From the NCBI GenBank assembly GCA_016219235.1, contig JACRBO010000326.1, forward strand, positions 1-16,129: 16,129 bases of DNA. Reading direction: 5' to 3'. Below, piece after piece: positions 14,246 through 16,129 of this stretch (its first letter is position 1; each line of letters opens with the position of its first letter). The notes under the pieces are model-generated. The model was given only the letters and a program-made list of their open reading frames with translations. It searched no databases and was not told where the DNA came from. The position numbers were made by a program, and so were the translations under genes. Origin of the DNA: Chloroflexota bacterium. Its GTDB lineage: Bacteria; Chloroflexota; Anaerolineae; Fen-1058.

Positions 14246-14283
14246 TGTCGCGGCTGCACACCTTTTGCCTTGCGCGATTTGCT

Positions 14284-15171
14284 TCAGTCATCATATCCTT
14301 CAGGGTTTTCTCCGCCGGCAAGTATCGCCCTGAAATCGGTGAGCGACTCGGCAAAAGAGGCGGGGTCAAACGTATCAAAACTCTGCTCGCGCGGGAGGGT
14401 GATACTGAGACAATGCATCGCCATCCGCGCGCGCATCCGAAATTGAAACGACTCATCATTGGCGTAACCGGCGATTTCCAGAAATCGTGGCCGCAGGGCC
14501 GGCGGGTAATACCACCACAGGGTGGCGCCAATATCCACGGCCGGATCGTCCAGTGACATCAATTCCAAATCCAGCAGATAGAGTCGCCCGTCAGGCGTGA
14601 CAAGCCAATTGGCGTTGCAAATATCGTTGTGAGATGCGACCAACCCTGTGCCTGAAAAACGTTGAACCTGTCGGGCCAGATAAGCCAGACTTTCATCGAC
14701 GAAGTCGGCGACTTCTGGAACCTGCTCCCGGTAGTGATTCCAGCGGTGCTGAAGGCGGGTTAGCGACTCCAGTCCAACGACGCTGTAGAAGTCGGACGAG
14801 ACTTCAGGGAGAACTCGTTGCAAGTCAGCGCTATGATGTGTTTGATTGACGATAGTCGCGATTTGATCGAGATGCCGGCGATAGTCTGCCCGCGATGGTT
14901 TTCTACCCGCGATAAAGGCTTGAACAATGATCGATGTGCCGTCGTCCAGATAGCCGGTCGCCAGCACCGGCGGCGTTAAACCAATCGAGTCCATCGCCTG
15001 ATAGCGCGTTATCTGCGCGCCTAGCTTGACGAAATAGGTGTGCTCGTTGCCGTAGGCAAAGTAGGTCTCGTTTCCACTCCCCGCTGGAAGCGCAAACTTC
15101 CACTGCTGGCTCAAGAAGTGTTTTTGAAGGAAGCCTTGAACTTCCGACTGGTGTTGTTGTCTGTCCTGCAT
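14284..15171 (-). CDS. aminoglycoside phosphotransferase/choline-kinase-like protein
   Basis: 295 residues from the ATG at 15171; the longer frame to 15264 starts in unrelated sequence that overlaps the neighbour. Kinase-like features: a nucleotide-loop region G-S-G-N-E-T-Y-F (31-38), Y-F-V-K49-L (probable ATP Lys), the catalytic loop S-H181-N-D183-I-C-N-A-N188, and the metal site L-L-D201-L-E203 followed by D-D-P-A-V-D-I-G-A. This is the APH/choline kinase pattern with H-x-D-x4-N and D-x-E. The substrate could be a small alcohol, amino sugar or thiamine-like compound; resistance cannot be inferred. It lies between the membrane-protein gene (64 bp) and the carbonic-anhydrase-like gene on the same strand. 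Confidence 0.88.
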   Translation of the reverse strand: MQDRQQHQSEVQGFLQKHFLSQQWKFALPAGSGNETYFAYGNEHTYFVKLGAQITRYQAMDSIGLTPPVLATGYLDDGTSIIVQAFIAGRKPSRADYRRHLDQIATIVNQTHHSADLQRVLPEVSSDFYSVVGLESLTRLQHRWNHYREQVPEVADFVDESLAYLARQVQRFSGTGLVASHNDICNANWLVTPDGRLYLLDLELMSLDDPAVDIGATLWWYYPPALRPRFLEIAGYANDESFQFRMRARMAMHCLSITLPREQSFDTFDPASFAESLTDFRAILAGGENPEGYDD

Positions 15172-15235
15172 GATGATTATCGACTCAGGTCTTGAGGTCA
15201 ATGGTGGACACATTCGCCGTGTACAACCACTCACC

Positions 15236-15832
15236 CTATTGTCGCATCGCTGCTTTTGACGCATTCTGGTTCGAGTCTTCGCCCGGTTTGAAGCCGGGCG
15301 AAGGTCTTGTTGACCGGCGCGCTACAACGATTCCCCCGATAAGCCCGCAGGCGAGAACAGCCGGTGCCTGGCTCAGTATGGAATGGGTCCGGGTCAGATT
15401 CAGCACCTTATCCATCAGCACAACGTCGATGAAGAAACCGCCGAAGAAGCCCGTGTATAACGCCCCCAGCAGAATCGCCAGGCCGCTCCTGCTGGCGCGG
15501 CGACGGACACGCAGCCCGACTACGCCACTGATCACGACGCCCCCCGCCATGAGGAAGATGCCTGGCCCGCCGGGGATGTCTCCAAAGAGCGCGGTGCGCG
15601 CCAGCCAGCTCAGATAAAGACCGAAGGTCAGGCTGAGCAGCAATTCGCCATAGCGCCACAGGTAGGTCGTGGCTCCGCAGAGAAGTCCCGCCAGGGCGAC
15701 TATGGCTGCGGCCAAAGCCCAGCGATCGCTATTCGGATCAAATAACGACCAGCCCCAGACCCAGCCCCATAGATAGCCGAGAAGCGCTCCGGTAAACAGG
15801 CCGAACAACCTGCGGGCCAGTCGTTTTGTCAT
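15236..15832 (-). CDS. small integral membrane protein, function unknown
   Basis: 198 residues from the ATG at 15832, with AAGGGA about 10 nt upstream; a TTG at 15856 would add eight residues. Six hydrophobic segments are visible at about 9-29, 38-58, 62-80, 90-107, 117-138 and 155-171. The segments include G-x-x-x-G-rich stretches (G-G-I-V-V, G-F-F-G-G-F-F) and a basic loop R-V-R-R-R-A-S-R. The final 25 residues (S-T-R-P-S-P-G-F-K-P-G-E-D onward) are hydrophilic and encoded by a palindromic repeat, so the native end probably lay near residue 173. No known family recognised. The gene follows the right-edge membrane gene by about 44 bp, suggesting an operon. Confidence 0.75.
   Translation of the reverse strand: MTKRLARRLFGLFTGALLGYLWGWVWGWSLFDPNSDRWALAAAIVALAGLLCGATTYLWRYGELLLSLTFGLYLSWLARTALFGDIPGGPGIFLMAGGVVISGVVGLRVRRRASRSGLAILLGALYTGFFGGFFIDVVLMDKVLNLTRTHSILSQAPAVLACGLIGGIVVARRSTRPSPGFKPGEDSNQNASKAAMRQ
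15277..15303. repeat. 27-bp REP-like palindrome inside a coding region
   Basis: CTTCGCCCGG (15277-15286) pairs perfectly with CCGGGCGAAG (15294-15303) around a 7-nt loop, TTTGAAG. It lies within the last codons of the 198-residue membrane protein and encodes its S-P-G-F-K-P-G-E tail. The form is typical of dispersed REP-like palindromes. Confidence 0.8.
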
Positions 15833-15876
15833 AGTCTTTGTCCCTTTCTGGCGCAATCAAAAAGTCGGCTCATCTG

Positions 15877-16129
15877 TCATGCGACTGGATTCTGTACGCC
15901 GCTCTGATCTGCCATCGGCATGTCGGGCAGCCTCGGCGCGATGAGACCTAACACTAATGCGGCGACGATCACGGCCACCACTCGCACGCGCCACCGCTGC
16001 GTGAACGACCAGCCGATGAGCATCCCCGCGCCCAACGCAATCAACGTGAACCACCATTGACCATCGAGCAACAGTGGGCGATTCAACGGCACGAGCATAT
16101 ATCGATCCTGCCACTGTTGCCAGAGCGAG
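15877..16129 (-). CDS. membrane protein, 5' end cut by window edge
   Basis: The frame is open to the right edge: ten residues (S-L-W-Q-Q-W-Q-D-R-Y) precede the first internal ATG at 16098, so at least 83 C-terminal residues are visible. Two hydrophobic segments are seen, F-T-L-I-A-L-G-A-G-M-L-I-G-W and V-V-A-V-I-V-A-A-L-V-L-G-L-I. They are followed by A-P-R-L-P-D-M-P-M-A-D-Q-S and a short tail. The protein continues beyond the window, so the family cannot be named. Its last codons have a diverged copy at 13533-13607. Stop TGA at 15879-15877; the next gene starts about 44 bp on. Confidence 0.7.
   Translation of the reverse strand, partial: SLWQQWQDRYMLVPLNRPLLLDGQWWFTLIALGAGMLIGWSFTQRWRVRVVAVIVAALVLGLIAPRLPDMPMADQSGVQNPVA

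Noticed and set aside
1..16129. tRNA, rRNA, transposase or integrase genes
   Set aside because: None could be recognised on either strand by reading; mobile features are limited to small palindromic elements.

Overview
The window looks like a chromosomal segment of a GC-rich bacterium, most likely a Chloroflexota member (Anaerolineae-like). This rests on three things: a large surface protein with Thr/Pro 'TPTATPT' linkers and repeated PA14 domains, gene gaps filled with heptamer arrays and long palindromes, and the general codon use. The taxonomic call is inference from these traits, not from a marker gene.

Left part (1-4637, all on the minus strand): a complete de novo NAD (quinolinate) operon in the order nadC, nadA, nadB, transcribed right to left from a good -35/-10 promoter at 4655-4683 that carries a 19-bp palindrome over its -10 box. 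Downstream of nadB is a ParB-like-domain protein cut by the left edge. Every gap in this block contains short-period (7- or 9-nt) degenerate repeats, some arranged head to head so that the transcript could fold. Divergently, 4878-7868 encodes a 996-residue membrane-anchored extracellular protein with five PA14 modules.

Middle and right part (7869-16129, again all on the minus strand): an accessory region. It holds a DUF1697 protein, a polytopic membrane protein, a small helix-turn-helix/coiled-coil protein, a double-GNAT acetyltransferase, a two-gene AT-rich island, a beta-carbonic-anhydrase-like protein, an aminoglycoside-phosphotransferase-like kinase and two membrane proteins. The region also carries fossils: two truncated copies of the DUF1697 gene start (at 9.55 and 10.91 kb), and a copy of the 3' end of the right-edge membrane gene at 13.56 kb. 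Two ~100-bp elements with perfect 19- and 15-bp terminal inverted repeats and one 27-bp palindrome lie at or inside gene 3' ends.

The best candidate for an undescribed system is the AT-rich two-gene island at 11014-13297. Its first gene has a PD-(D/E)XK-nuclease-like N-terminus in which the usual catalytic Lys appears to be Val. The second encodes a protein with two HEPN-type R-N-x3-H motifs and a third, degenerate repeat of the second HEPN-like unit. The pair has its own promoter-like sequences and differs in base composition from its neighbours, which suggests acquisition by transfer. A defence or RNA-targeting role is an inference from the domain types.
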